DNA of 64,000 nucleotides from Petrotoga sp. 9PW.55.5.1. GTDB lineage: Bacteria; Thermotogota; Thermotogae; Petrotogales; Petrotogaceae. The stretch lies in assembly GCF_003265365.1 (NCBI RefSeq), contig NZ_AUPM01000003.1, positions 1 to 64,000 of the forward strand, read 5' to 3'. Under the pieces are notes generated by a model that worked only from the letters and a program-made list of their open reading frames with translations, did no database searches and was not told where the DNA came from. Below are positions 8,082 to 15,644 of the stretch, piece after piece. How positions within the stretch are numbered: position 1 is the first letter of the stretch; each line of letters starts with the position of its first letter. A program made the position numbers and the translations under genes.

Positions 8082-9293
8082 TTATTGCCTTACCCAAGAA
8101 TCGTAATTTTTTTCTATGTTTCTAACAGCTTCTTCTATGGTTATTCTTCCTGCGAAAAGATCGTTTAACATGGAATTCAAATAGTCGTTTGCTTTTGCGA
8201 AAATACCCGTTGGGGTGGGAACTCTCCATGGATATCCAAATTCAACCGAATTATAGAAAACTTGTTTCATAGGATCGGTGTCTTTTGCCGCTACACTTTC
8301 TCTTGAGCCTAAAACACCGGCTTTTTCTACAAATATCTCTTGTCCTTCGGTGACTAAGAATTTTAAAACTTCCCAAGCTTCGTTTTTGTTAGGAGATTGT
8401 CTGTTCATTCCCCAAGCAACAGTATAGATCATTGTCGAATCTACTACTAAATTTGGTAGTTCAACTATTCCAGTTTTTGCTTCTATATTTGGAAAACTCT
8501 CTCTAATATAACCTAATGCCCATGGTCCTGACATTACCATAGCTGTCATTTCTTTAGCGAATGCGTCTCCAAGCCATCCTGCTCCTAAAGTGGAGGGTTC
8601 ATAAGCAAGTTCATAATTTTTAACAAGATCTATATAAAACTTAAGTGCTGCAACTGCTTCAGGTTCTGTCAAAGCCGTTGATAGATCATCTTTAACTAAC
8701 CTTCCACCAAAAGAATGAATCATTGGGATTAATCTATTAAAATCTGCAGCAAGAGATAATGGAGCATCATATCCTCTTTCTTTAAGAAGAGTAGCTTTGT
8801 ATAATAAATCAAACCAAGTGTCGTTATTTGTTGGATATGGGACGTTGTATTTATCGAATATTTCTTTGTTATAAAATAATGCCAATGTTGAAAAGTCTTT
8901 CGCAATTCCATAGGTTCTGTCATTAAATGTAAAAGCATCAACTAAATTTGCATAAAAATCATCAATATCAAAGTTATCACGGCTGATATATAGATCTAAA
9001 GGTTGTAAAACGTTTGCTCTTGCTAATTCTTCAAAAACATAAACATCTACATAAAATAGATCTGGACCTTGGCCTCCTGATAATCTAGTCATGAGTGTTT
9101 GCTTATAATCTCCAGCGATTGGGTCCCATCTTACTTGAATATCTTCGTGAGTGGAGTTGAACTTCTCAACAATTTCTTTCATGGCCGCTTCTTCTGCTGG
9201 ATTACCAGGCCATCCTGTAATAGTTATAGTTACTAATGAAAATGATGAAACTACTAACAAACACAATAAAGCTACTGATAATACTTTTTTCAT
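8082..9293 (-). CDS. ABC transporter sugar-binding protein of the GH65 operon
   Basis: 403 residues. Signal peptide at 1-19 (MKKVLSVALLCLLVVSSFS), no lipobox. Family 1 binding-protein features include EKFNSTHEDIQVRWDPI, the GGQGPDLFYVDVYVFEELA segment, LALFYNKEIFDKYNVPYP and MTAMVMSGPWALGYI. GGAGGTAAAGTAGT precedes the ATG. It lies between the LacI-type regulator and the permeases, so it is the solute receptor of this importer. The substrate is probably the disaccharide, or an oligosaccharide yielding it, used by the GH65 enzyme; this is inferred from context only. Confidence 0.93.
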   Translation of the reverse strand: MKKVLSVALLCLLVVSSFSLVTITITGWPGNPAEEAAMKEIVEKFNSTHEDIQVRWDPIAGDYKQTLMTRLSGGQGPDLFYVDVYVFEELARANVLQPLDLYISRDNFDIDDFYANLVDAFTFNDRTYGIAKDFSTLALFYNKEIFDKYNVPYPTNNDTWFDLLYKATLLKERGYDAPLSLAADFNRLIPMIHSFGGRLVKDDLSTALTEPEAVAALKFYIDLVKNYELAYEPSTLGAGWLGDAFAKEMTAMVMSGPWALGYIRESFPNIEAKTGIVELPNLVVDSTMIYTVAWGMNRQSPNKNEAWEVLKFLVTEGQEIFVEKAGVLGSRESVAAKDTDPMKQVFYNSVEFGYPWRVPTPTGIFAKANDYLNSMLNDLFAGRITIEEAVRNIEKNYDSWVRQ

Positions 9294-9331
9294 ACTACTT
9301 TACCTCCCTTTATTTAGTGGTTTTAGAAATT

Positions 9332-10309
9332 TTAAAAATTAAAATTAAGCGTACTTTTTCTTTTTATTAATTTTGAAGGTACTACTAAAGAAACTGCATC
9401 CTCATTGTTTGCTAAACTATGAACCGCTTGAGCAGCACTGTAACCTATTTTTGCAATATTCTGATCAACAGTTGTTAAACCAACAAATTCGGAAAGGGGA
9501 ATATTATCATACCCAACTATCGGAATCTTTATGTCTAAACCTTGAAGAAATTTCATGGCCGAATAAGCCATTAAATCAGAAGCACAGAAAATACCATCAT
9601 AGTCAAAACCCTTTTTTAATATCGATTTTAATATTTCTACTGTTTTTTGCTCATCAAAATCTGCATATTGAACATCCACTTGTACTTTCAAATCTGATTC
9701 AGCATTTTTTACTCCAACAAGTCTTTGATCAGAAACAGGAATCCCTTTGTTACCACTGATGTATAAAATTTTTTTACATTTAATTTGACTAAGATGTTTT
9801 ATAGCCATATAAGCACCAGATACATTGTCACTATCTACAAATACAAAATTATTTTCGTTATTTCTTCCTATTACAACATATGGGAAATTTTCTTTATTTA
9901 ATAACTCAACCCTTTCATCATTTTTTCGTATATCTAACAAAATAAAACCATCCACAATTTTACTTTTAATAATATCTTTATAATATTCTAAAATATTGCC
10001 GTGTTCATGGATATCTACAATCAATTTAAGCCCTTTTTTTGAAAAAAAGTTGAGAACCCCCTTCAAGAATTTTGTAGAATAAGTATCTTCGAGAACTCGC
10101 CCACCTTTAACAGAAAAAATCACTGCATACATACCAGTTCTTTTTCTTCTTAAAGAGGTAGCAATTTTATCTGGCTTATAATCATATTTATTAATAACTT
10201 TTAAAACCTTTTCTTTTGTTTCATTACTAACATTATTGGCACCGTTTAAAACCCTAGAAACTGTAGCTACAGAAACATCTGCTATTTTAGCGATATCCTT
10301 AATTTTCAT
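9332..10309 (-). CDS. LacI-family transcriptional regulator of the disaccharide operon
   Basis: 325 residues from the ATG at 10309 (MKIKDIAKIADVSVATVSRV), which matches the usual LacI start. A GTG seven codons earlier overlaps the ribosome binding site AAGGAG and is unlikely. Residues 1-25 form the helix-turn-helix and VLNGANNVSNETKEKV the hinge region; the rest is a periplasmic-binding-type effector domain with GIFCASDLMAYSAMKFL and IPIVGYDN. It is the first gene of the operon it probably controls. The region upstream carries two palindromic operators, so it should also repress itself. The inducer is presumably the imported sugar or a product of it. Confidence 0.93.
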   Translation of the reverse strand: MKIKDIAKIADVSVATVSRVLNGANNVSNETKEKVLKVINKYDYKPDKIATSLRRKRTGMYAVIFSVKGGRVLEDTYSTKFLKGVLNFFSKKGLKLIVDIHEHGNILEYYKDIIKSKIVDGFILLDIRKNDERVELLNKENFPYVVIGRNNENNFVFVDSDNVSGAYMAIKHLSQIKCKKILYISGNKGIPVSDQRLVGVKNAESDLKVQVDVQYADFDEQKTVEILKSILKKGFDYDGIFCASDLMAYSAMKFLQGLDIKIPIVGYDNIPLSEFVGLTTVDQNIAKIGYSAAQAVHSLANNEDAVSLVVPSKLIKRKSTLNFNF

Positions 10310-10340
10310 AACTATAAATAGCTCCTTCACCAGAATATAT

Positions 10341-10356
10341 ATGTAAACGATTACAT
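10341..10356. promoter_or_regulatory. LacI-type operator O1
   Basis: ATGTAA-ACGA-TTACAT: 6-bp inverted arms around a CG centre, just downstream of the predicted operon start point, where a bound repressor would block transcription. Confidence 0.75.
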
Positions 10357-10435
10357 TTTATATTAGGAATTATATCTTTTATTAATAGGGAAATACGCAT
10401 ATTTTTATCAAAAGAAAAAATATAATTTTTTTAGA

Positions 10436-10455
10436 TTATGTAATCGATTACATAA
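10436..10455. promoter_or_regulatory. LacI-type operator O2 (perfect 20-bp palindrome)
   Basis: TTATGTAATCGATTACATAA is a perfect palindrome sharing the TGTAA..CG..TTACA core with O1. Its centre lies about 97 bp upstream of O1's, close to nine helical turns, so a looped repressor complex is plausible. Confidence 0.75.
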
Positions 10456-10641
10456 ATTATAAAATATATAAAAATAATAGTCAAATTCGATTATACCCTT
10501 TTAATAACGATTATAAAGAAATATCGTCAATTATTATGAAAAATCTTTGTTTTTCTTAGTTTTTTAATTTATAATAAATATTATATCTAGATCTGATTTT
10601 GAAATAATGATTTTAAAAGAAGAAGGAGAAATAGAGAAATT

Positions 10642-11160
10642 GTGAAAGTAAAAGAGATATCTTTAATAGCAATATTTGTATCTTTAATGGCAATTGGTTC
10701 GCAGATAATTATTCCCCTAGGCCCAATACCTTTTACCATGCAGTTAGTTGTTGTTTTTCTTTCAGGGTTTTTACTAAAGCCAAAAAATTCCTTAATTGTC
10801 CAAATTATTTACCTTTTATTAGGTGTTTTTGGAGTGCCAGTTTTTTCAGGCTTTTCAGGAGGAATGATTCATATTATTGGACCTTCAGGTGGTTTTTTAA
10901 TTTCTTTTCCTTTTTCAGCATTTGTTATAAGTTTATGTAAGTTTAGCAAAAAACTTTCAGATTTGTTTTCTGGATTTTTTGGGCTCATTATCGTTTATTT
11001 TATTGGGTGGTGTTGGCTTAGAATTTATACGACTAATTTTATTCAAGCTTTTATAGTTGGAATTTTACCATTTATTTTTTTTGATGTAATTAAATTATTT
11101 ATTTCCATTTATATCAAAAATCTTTTGTTATCAAATTTAAAAGTTTTTTCCAATTCTTAA
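10642..11160 (+). CDS. bioY: BioY-family biotin transporter (ECF S component)
   Basis: 172 residues, nearly all hydrophobic, with five to six membrane segments. The early IGSQIIIPLGPIPFTMQLVVVFLSG and the central YLLLGVFGVPVFSGFSGG-like region are characteristic of BioY. It captures biotin and works alone or with the EcfAA'T energising module, which is not in this window. GTG start with AGAAGGAG upstream. No biotin genes are adjacent, as is common for scavenging organisms. Confidence is high for the family; the substrate is by family knowledge. Confidence 0.88.
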   Translation: MKVKEISLIAIFVSLMAIGSQIIIPLGPIPFTMQLVVVFLSGFLLKPKNSLIVQIIYLLLGVFGVPVFSGFSGGMIHIIGPSGGFLISFPFSAFVISLCKFSKKLSDLFSGFFGLIIVYFIGWCWLRIYTTNFIQAFIVGILPFIFFDVIKLFISIYIKNLLLSNLKVFSNS

Positions 11161-11164
11161 AACA

Positions 11165-12226
11165 TTATTTTTTTGATAAAGTTGGTTTGTTTCTGATCCA
11201 TTTTAAGACAATTTTTTCAAAAGATCTTACAAAACGAGTCCACAATCCTTCTTTTTTTGATAAAGGTTGTACTTTTATAGTATAGAATCCTAATGAGTTG
11301 CCTAAGGCAATATCTGTAAATAGTTGATCGCCAATTACAACACCTTCTCCAGGTTTATAACCTAGAATTTTTAGCTTTTTTCTAATTTTAAATCTTAAAG
11401 GTTTCATTGAGTAGCTAAGTAAATCTATTCCTAAATTATTTAGCTCTGTAGATAAATTATTAAATCTTTTCTTTTTGCTATTACTTGCTATCAAAATGTA
11501 GAATCCCATTTCTTTAAGCTTTAAAAAAAGATCAATAACTTCAGGTTTTAAATTATTGCTATGCCATTCATTTAATGTGTTATCAAAATCAAATATTATG
11601 ATTTTGAAACCTTCGCTTTTTAGTTGTTCATAATCAGTGTCAAATATATTTCCCTTAAATTCATTTGGACTAACTAGATCGATAACTCTAAAAAACCATC
11701 CTATTGTGTAAAAAAAGACGTTGTATGCAAATTTAGTAAAGCCAGCCATAAAATGTTTGAATTTGTTTTCCAAACCATAAGTATAAGGATTTATTAATAT
11801 TGTGTATAAACCAAGTTTATTACCTGCACTAATATCTGTTATGAAAAGATCGCCAATCATTACAGTTTCAGATTCTAACGATCCTAATTCTTTCAGTACT
11901 TGTTTTAATTTTTTGGTGTTTGGTTTTTTCATGCTAGTGTGTACTTTAATCTTTCCATCAGTTATTTTCTCTATTAATTTCATTTTTTCTCTTTTAGCGT
12001 TGGTAACAATGGCTACTTTGAAACCATCATTTATTAATTTATCAAACAAGTCTAACGTTTTTTTTGGGATATTGTCGTCTCTCCATATGGTTATAGTAAA
12101 ATCATAATCCATCAAAATTGTATTAAAACCAAGTTTTTTGAGTTTTTCATAATCTACAGAATATATATCGGGACTATATTCTCTAGGGATTGGTATGTAT
12201 TTAAATAATCCCGTTATGTGGTTCAA
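11165..12226 (-). CDS. tandem-duplicated YqeG-type HAD phosphatase
   Basis: 353 residues made of two similar HAD (IIIA, YqeG-like) domains in a row, about 1-175 and 185-350. Each has the nucleophile motif (LMDYDFTIT near 38; IFDFDNTLNEW near 213), a Thr/Ser motif (IVTNAK; IASNSKK), a lysine region (MKKPNTKKLKQVLKEL; MKPLRFKIRKKLKIL) and the acidic motif (GDLFITDISAGNKLG; GDQLFTDIALGNSLG). The usual family member is a single ~170-residue domain. Both active sites look complete. TTG start with GGAGG nine bases upstream; it overlaps the preceding small gene by 26 bases. The substrate is unknown; B. subtilis YqeG is linked to ribosome assembly and phosphatidylglycerophosphate phosphatases share this fold. 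Confidence 0.85.
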   Translation of the reverse strand: MNHITGLFKYIPIPREYSPDIYSVDYEKLKKLGFNTILMDYDFTITIWRDDNIPKKTLDLFDKLINDGFKVAIVTNAKREKMKLIEKITDGKIKVHTSMKKPNTKKLKQVLKELGSLESETVMIGDLFITDISAGNKLGLYTILINPYTYGLENKFKHFMAGFTKFAYNVFFYTIGWFFRVIDLVSPNEFKGNIFDTDYEQLKSEGFKIIIFDFDNTLNEWHSNNLKPEVIDLFLKLKEMGFYILIASNSKKKRFNNLSTELNNLGIDLLSYSMKPLRFKIRKKLKILGYKPGEGVVIGDQLFTDIALGNSLGFYTIKVQPLSKKEGLWTRFVRSFEKIVLKWIRNKPTLSKK

Positions 12227-12455
12227 TACTTACAACCTCCACTTTCATATCAGATTTTTTCAAGGAGTTTAGTAGCTGGATAGATTCTTTTAAATAGCCT
12301 TTTGGCACTATTATTTTAAAGTACCCATTTTCTTGTTTTTTTCTTACGTTCATTATGTGTGCTTCAGCTTCTATTAAGTAAATCAAAAGATGAATATCCT
12401 CTTTGGCAATATCGATATAGATATCGTATTCAGGATAAATTTTATTTTCTAACAT
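12201..12455 (-). CDS. small conserved protein, DUF4911-like
   Basis: 84 residues, soluble, with an alternating alpha/beta pattern (DIYIDIAKEDIHLLIYLIEAEAHIMNVR, then YFKIIVPKGYLKESIQLLNSL). It resembles the small DUF4911 family of Thermotogota and Clostridia; this is from memory of the pattern, not a search. CAGGAGGAAC precedes the ATG. It lies between PhoH and the HAD gene with which it overlaps. Function unknown. Confidence 0.7.
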   Translation of the reverse strand: MLENKIYPEYDIYIDIAKEDIHLLIYLIEAEAHIMNVRKKQENGYFKIIVPKGYLKESIQLLNSLKKSDMKVEVVSIEPHNGII

Positions 12456-12488
12456 AAAAAGTGTTCCTCCTGTTTTAAGAGATTACTT

Positions 12489-13776
12489 TTATAATATTTC
12501 AGAAGCAACCGTTGCTAATTCTGATCTTTCTCCTTTTTTCATTGTTATATTTGCTGATAGCGAATTTTCCTTAAATTTTGAAGCGCAGTACACTAGACCA
12601 TTTGAAGAGGCATCTAAATAAGGATTATCAATTTGATAAGGATCACCAGTTAAAACTATTTTAGTTCCTTCACCTATTCTTGTTAAAATAGTTTTTACTT
12701 CAGCTGGAGTAAGATTTTGTGCCTCATCCACGATCATGAATTGATTAGGTATGGTTCTTCCTCTAATATACGAAAGAACTTCTATTTCTAATATATCCCT
12801 TTTTGCCAGGTATTCTTCTGGTTTTTTACCACTACCCTTAAAAAGCAAATCTAAATTATCGTATATAGGTTGCAACCATGGTCTCATTTTTTCTTCAATA
12901 CTTCCAGGAATATATCCAATATCTTTTCCCATGGGGATCACGGGTTTTGATATTAACAATTTATTGTACATTTTTTCTTCTAAGACACAAAAAAGACCTG
13001 CTGCTAATGCCATTAGTGTTTTTCCCGTTCCAGCTTTACCAACCAAAGTTACAAAAGGAATATCTGGATCTATGAGAGCATCTAAAGAAAAAAGTTGTTC
13101 AACGTTTCTTGGTTTTATTCCATATATCTCAGTATCAAAGTCCAATAAAATTGGTTGGAATTTCCTTTTTTTTTGAATTATATCTTAATAACAAATCGTT
13201 ATATTTTAGATAAGTGTTTGGTGAAGGTTCTTCTCTTAATTCGAATTCATTGTAGTCATACTGATCTTTATGCTCTATTATTTTATCAGGTTTTTCAAAT
13301 ATATAATAACCATCTGGTAAAAGTTTTATATCTATTTTGTCGGTTAAGTAATCTTGACTTTCTAGGCCTAAAGCATCTGCTTTGATTCTGAGATTCAAAT
13401 CTTTACTAACTATTATAGTTGGAATTTTCTCAGTTTCTTTTAAGTACACAGCATAGTATAAAATAAAATCGTCTTTTGATTCTCCTAAATAAGAAGGAAT
13501 TTTATGCTTTTCTGAATTTTTTTCCAAAGCTAATATTTTTAAAGTACCCTCGTTTGGTAATTTTATGCCTTCATGAAGAGGAGTTCCATTTCTAAAACTA
13601 TCTAAAAGTCTATTTACCTCTCTTGCAGATTTTGCTACTTTGTCGCTTCTTGTTTTCAGTTTGTCTATTTCTTCAATAACAGGAAAAGGTATTATTACGT
13701 TATTATCTTGAAAATTTAAAATGCTATTTGGATCATGAATTAGAACATTTGTATCAATCACAAAATTCTTTACCAC
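12489..13776 (-). pseudogene. PIN-PhoH ATPase (YlaK type), interrupted by a +1 frameshift at an A9 run
   Basis: A PIN nuclease-like domain (13135-13776; VIDTNVLIHDP, PVIEEIDKLK, LGESKDDFILYYAV) is followed in another frame by a PhoH-type P-loop domain (12489-13145; TLVGKAGTGKT, MIVDEAQNLTP, LTGDPYQID). Family members are one chain of about 430 residues. At 13166-13174 the coding strand has nine A. With eight, the reading frame continues SKKRKFQPILLDFDTEIYGIK, joining the domains at the expected place. No other damage is visible. The function is uncertain: proposed RNA-linked NTPase with a nuclease domain. It is transcribed with the exonuclease gene upstream (two-base gap). Confidence 0.85.
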
Positions 13777-13778
13777 AA

Positions 13779-14345
13779 TTAATCACCCCATTTTCTGATA
13801 AAACTAGTTAAAGATTCAAATGAAAAAATATGGATAAATTTTTGAAAAAGTTTTGCGGTAGCCAATGCATCATCCCATGCTCTATGGAAGTTATCAATTC
13901 CCAAATGAAATTTTCTAGAAAGATATTCGAGATTATAAGGCCCTCTTTCTAGGTAGTACTTGGAAACTTCCAAAGTATCAATATAATAATTGTCAATGGA
14001 AAACATTCCGCTTTCTTTAGCTGCTATATCCAGAAATCTTAAATCCATTTTTACATTGTGAGAAACAATTATTGAATCATCTATGTATTCTTTAAATTTT
14101 GGATAAACTTCTATTAAAGGTGGGGCTTTAGAAATATCCTCGTTATTTATTTTATGAAATCTCGATACTTCTCCAGGAATAAAAATCATAGGGTTAACTA
14201 ATGTATGAAATGCATATTTGAAGTAAATTTTTTTATCGTACATAGGGATAGCAGCTATTTCGATTATTCTGTCACCATATTCTGGTTTTAATCCAGTTGT
14301 TTCAAAATCTAAGGCTAAGAAAACTTTATTATTAACTTTAATCAT
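13779..14345 (-). CDS. DnaQ-like 3'-5' exonuclease (DEDDh)
   Basis: 188 residues from the ATG at 14345, which has GAGGGAAGA upstream; the longer frame to 14411 crosses the promoter. The three exonuclease motifs are present: LALDFETTG (Exo I), SHNVKMDLRFL (Exo II) and HRAWDDALATA (Exo III, DEDDh type). It could be a stand-alone proofreading subunit for DNA polymerase III or an RNase T/oligoribonuclease-like enzyme. In many Thermotogota the replicative polymerase is PolC with its own exonuclease domain, so a repair or RNA role is also possible. First gene of the minus-strand group ending at 11165. Confidence 0.85.
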   Translation of the reverse strand: MIKVNNKVFLALDFETTGLKPEYGDRIIEIAAIPMYDKKIYFKYAFHTLVNPMIFIPGEVSRFHKINNEDISKAPPLIEVYPKFKEYIDDSIIVSHNVKMDLRFLDIAAKESGMFSIDNYYIDTLEVSKYYLERGPYNLEYLSRKFHLGIDNFHRAWDDALATAKLFQKFIHIFSFESLTSFIRKWGD

Positions 14346-14367
14346 TGTTCTTCCCTCCATCTTTTTT

Positions 14368-14376
14368 ATTATACCA
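14368..14376 (-). promoter_or_regulatory. extended -10 promoter for the dnaQ-like/phoH group
   Basis: TGGTATAAT on the minus strand, about 23 bases upstream of the ATG at 14345. No clear -35. Confidence 0.65.
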
Positions 14377-14394
14377 CGATTAAAAAAATTAACC

Positions 14395-14424
14395 TTGATT
14401 TTTGAGGGCATTTTAAGATATAAT
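14395..14424 (+). promoter_or_regulatory. tRNA-Arg promoter
   Basis: TTGATT (14395-14400), 18 bases, TATAAT (14419-14424), 18 bases upstream of the mature tRNA 5' end. Confidence 0.65.
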
Positions 14425-14442
14425 AAGTAAAAGAGAAGATGA

Positions 14443-14519
14443 GCGTCTGTAGCTCAATTGGATAGAGCGTCGGACTTCGGATCCGAAGGTTGTGGGTTCA
14501 AATCCCACCAGATGCGCCA
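14443..14519 (+). tRNA. tRNA-Arg (anticodon TCG)
   Basis: A complete cloverleaf of 77 bases with encoded CCA. Acceptor GCGTCTG/CAGATGC with one G-T pair, D arm GCTC/GAGC, anticodon stem TCGGA/TCCGA with loop CTTCGGA (TCG at 34-36), T arm GTGGG/CCCAC with TTCAAAT. Discriminator G. It reads CGA and, by wobble, other CGN codons, which are rare here compared with AGA. Confidence 0.97.
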
Positions 14520-14528
14520 GCTGTTCTA

Positions 14529-14558
14529 TTATTGTTATCTATACAATTTAAACAATAA
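14529..14558. other. inverted repeat between tRNA-Arg and spoVS
   Basis: TTATTGTT (14529-14536) and AACAATAA (14551-14558) can form an 8-bp stem around a 14-base loop. There is no T run, so it is not a standard terminator. It may be a processing or regulatory element, or chance in AT-rich DNA. Confidence 0.3.
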
Positions 14559-14585
14559 GTAATACATCACAGGGAGGTAATACTC

Positions 14586-14858
14586 ATGGCAGAATTTGAA
14601 GTCCTCAAAGTAGCTGCTAACTCAAACCCGGTTGCTGTAGCAGGAGCTTTAGCTGCTATTATTAGAGAAAGTGGAATCGCTGAATTACAAGCAATAGGAG
14701 CCGGCGCAGTAAATCAATCAGTTAAAGCCATAGCAATAGCAAGGGGATACGTTGCCCCAAGTGGGATAGACTTAGTATGTGTACCAGCTTTTTCCGATGT
14801 CGAAATCGAAGGAGAAGAAAGAACAGCAATAAAATTTTTGGTTAAGGCAAAAGATTAA
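14586..14858 (+). CDS. spoVS: stage V sporulation protein S homologue (SpoVS/Alba-like)
   Basis: 90 residues, highly conserved family: EVLKVAANSNPVAVAGALAA, ELQAIGAGAVNQSVKAIAIARG and VCVPAFSDVEIEGEERTAIKF. The fold is related to the DNA/RNA-binding Alba proteins. In Bacillus it affects sporulation and septation, but homologues occur in non-sporulating thermophiles such as Thermotoga and Thermus. It has its own ribosome binding site (GGGAGGTAAT) and its own terminator, and its codons are richer in GC than the neighbours', which suggests strong expression. A nucleic-acid-binding role is the likely one. Confidence 0.95.
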   Translation: MAEFEVLKVAANSNPVAVAGALAAIIRESGIAELQAIGAGAVNQSVKAIAIARGYVAPSGIDLVCVPAFSDVEIEGEERTAIKFLVKAKD

Positions 14859-14879
14859 AAAGAGGCTCTGCCTCTTTTT
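14857..14879 (+). terminator. intrinsic terminator of spoVS
   Basis: A perfect 10-bp stem AAAAAGAGGC/GCCTCTTTTT around TCT, ending in T's, one base after the stop codon region. Confidence 0.9.
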
Positions 14880-14906
14880 ATTTTTTAGTTTATTTTAATT
14901 AAATTA

Positions 14907-14915
14907 TGCTATAAT
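14907..14915 (+). promoter_or_regulatory. extended -10 promoter for the zapA-murI-rapZ-lysS operon
   Basis: TGCTATAAT, TGN-TATAAT type, about 49 bases upstream of the first start codon at 14964. All ten following genes have short gaps and no terminator between them. Confidence 0.65.
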
Positions 14916-14963
14916 ATATCGGTTCGAATAAAAAAATAATTCTAAAAAAGGGGGTATCTAGGA

Positions 14964-15284
14964 ATGGATGTTTTAAGAGAATTGGAAAGTATGTTAGAGA
15001 ATCTTGTGGATAAATATACCGAACTAAAAAAGGAGAAAACAGATCTCCAAACACAGTATGACGAATTATTTAACGAGTATGAAAAAGTTAATAGTGAAAA
15101 AGAAGAATTAAGCAATTTAGTAGAAGAGTTGAAAAGGAAGAACGATGAGGTTGAAAACCACTTAAATCAAATTAAATCTACCCTAATATCAAGGTTGGGA
15201 GATGAATTTCGGGAAGAGAATTTTAACGATCAATTGTCTGCGGAGGATTCTAGTCCAGAAAATCCTAATCAAAATCAGTATTAA
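14964..15284 (+). CDS. coiled-coil protein, possible ZapB-like division factor
   Basis: 106 residues. Residues about 1-80 are an almost uninterrupted coiled coil (leucines every seven, Glu/Lys rich). The tail (81-106) is acidic and Asn/Pro rich, ending SSPENPNQNQY. No catalytic motif. It immediately precedes the ZapA-like gene, and ZapB of enterobacteria is a short coiled coil that partners ZapA, so a division role is a reasonable inference. Sequence similarity to ZapB cannot be shown for such simple sequence. GGGGGTATCT precedes the ATG. Confidence 0.65.
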   Translation: MDVLRELESMLENLVDKYTELKKEKTDLQTQYDELFNEYEKVNSEKEELSNLVEELKRKNDEVENHLNQIKSTLISRLGDEFREENFNDQLSAEDSSPENPNQNQY

Positions 15285-15313
15285 CTCTTAGATTAATTTA
15301 AGGATGAATTTAT

Positions 15314-15631
15314 ATGAAAAATTATCGTTCTGTAGAAGTAAAAATTTTAGGGAAAGATTACAAATACAAGGTTGATGAACCTGAAGAGATTATAAATGAA
15401 GTTTTACAAGATATAAAAACGGAAGTTGAATCGTATGCAAAAAAAATAGGAGGAGAAGAAGTAGATTATATTTTACTCCTAATACTTTTAAATGAAAAAT
15501 TAAATAACATTAAAACAAAGAATGAAATATCGAATATAATAGAGAAATTTGGCGATACATTGAATAGCATTCTTAAATCATCAGACGCAGAAAAAAAAGA
15601 GGGAAAAAACAACAACATAAAATGGGGGTAA
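15314..15631 (+). CDS. zapA: ZapA-like cell division protein
   Basis: 105 residues. The N-terminal VEVKILGKDYKYKVDEPEEIINEVLQDI matches the ZapA pattern (I.Gk.Y.i....e...vA..v) and the middle VDYILLLILLNEKLN the family's VLAALNLA helix. ZapA crosslinks FtsZ filaments in the cytoplasm. It lies between a coiled-coil gene and murI. The tail is short and polar. Family call is good but divergent. Confidence 0.75.
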   Translation: MKNYRSVEVKILGKDYKYKVDEPEEIINEVLQDIKTEVESYAKKIGGEEVDYILLLILLNEKLNNIKTKNEISNIIEKFGDTLNSILKSSDAEKKEGKNNNIKWG

Positions 15632-15644
15632 CTAACTTCTCATT

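Larger units (their letters stand above)
10310..10641. promoter_or_regulatory. divergent regulatory region between lacI-type gene and bioY
   Basis: This 332-base gap holds a -10 TATAAT for the sugar operon (minus strand, 10374 to 10369, inside AGATATAAT), two LacI-type operators listed separately, and the bioY promoter. A weaker CG-centred half-palindrome (TAATAACGATTATA, near 10502-10515) may be a third operator. The bioY promoter reads TTGTTT (10547-10552), 17 bases, TATAAT (10570-10575). Confidence 0.65.

Noticed and set aside
7993-8097. Longer N-terminus for the MalF-type permease
   Set aside because: It would cross the 12-bp terminator-like hairpin and overlap the upstream gene; a GTG with a good ribosome binding site at 7992 fits the family start.
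14443-14519. tRNA genes as integration sites of mobile elements
   Set aside because: No direct repeat of the tRNA 3' end, integrase or phage gene is seen near either tRNA.
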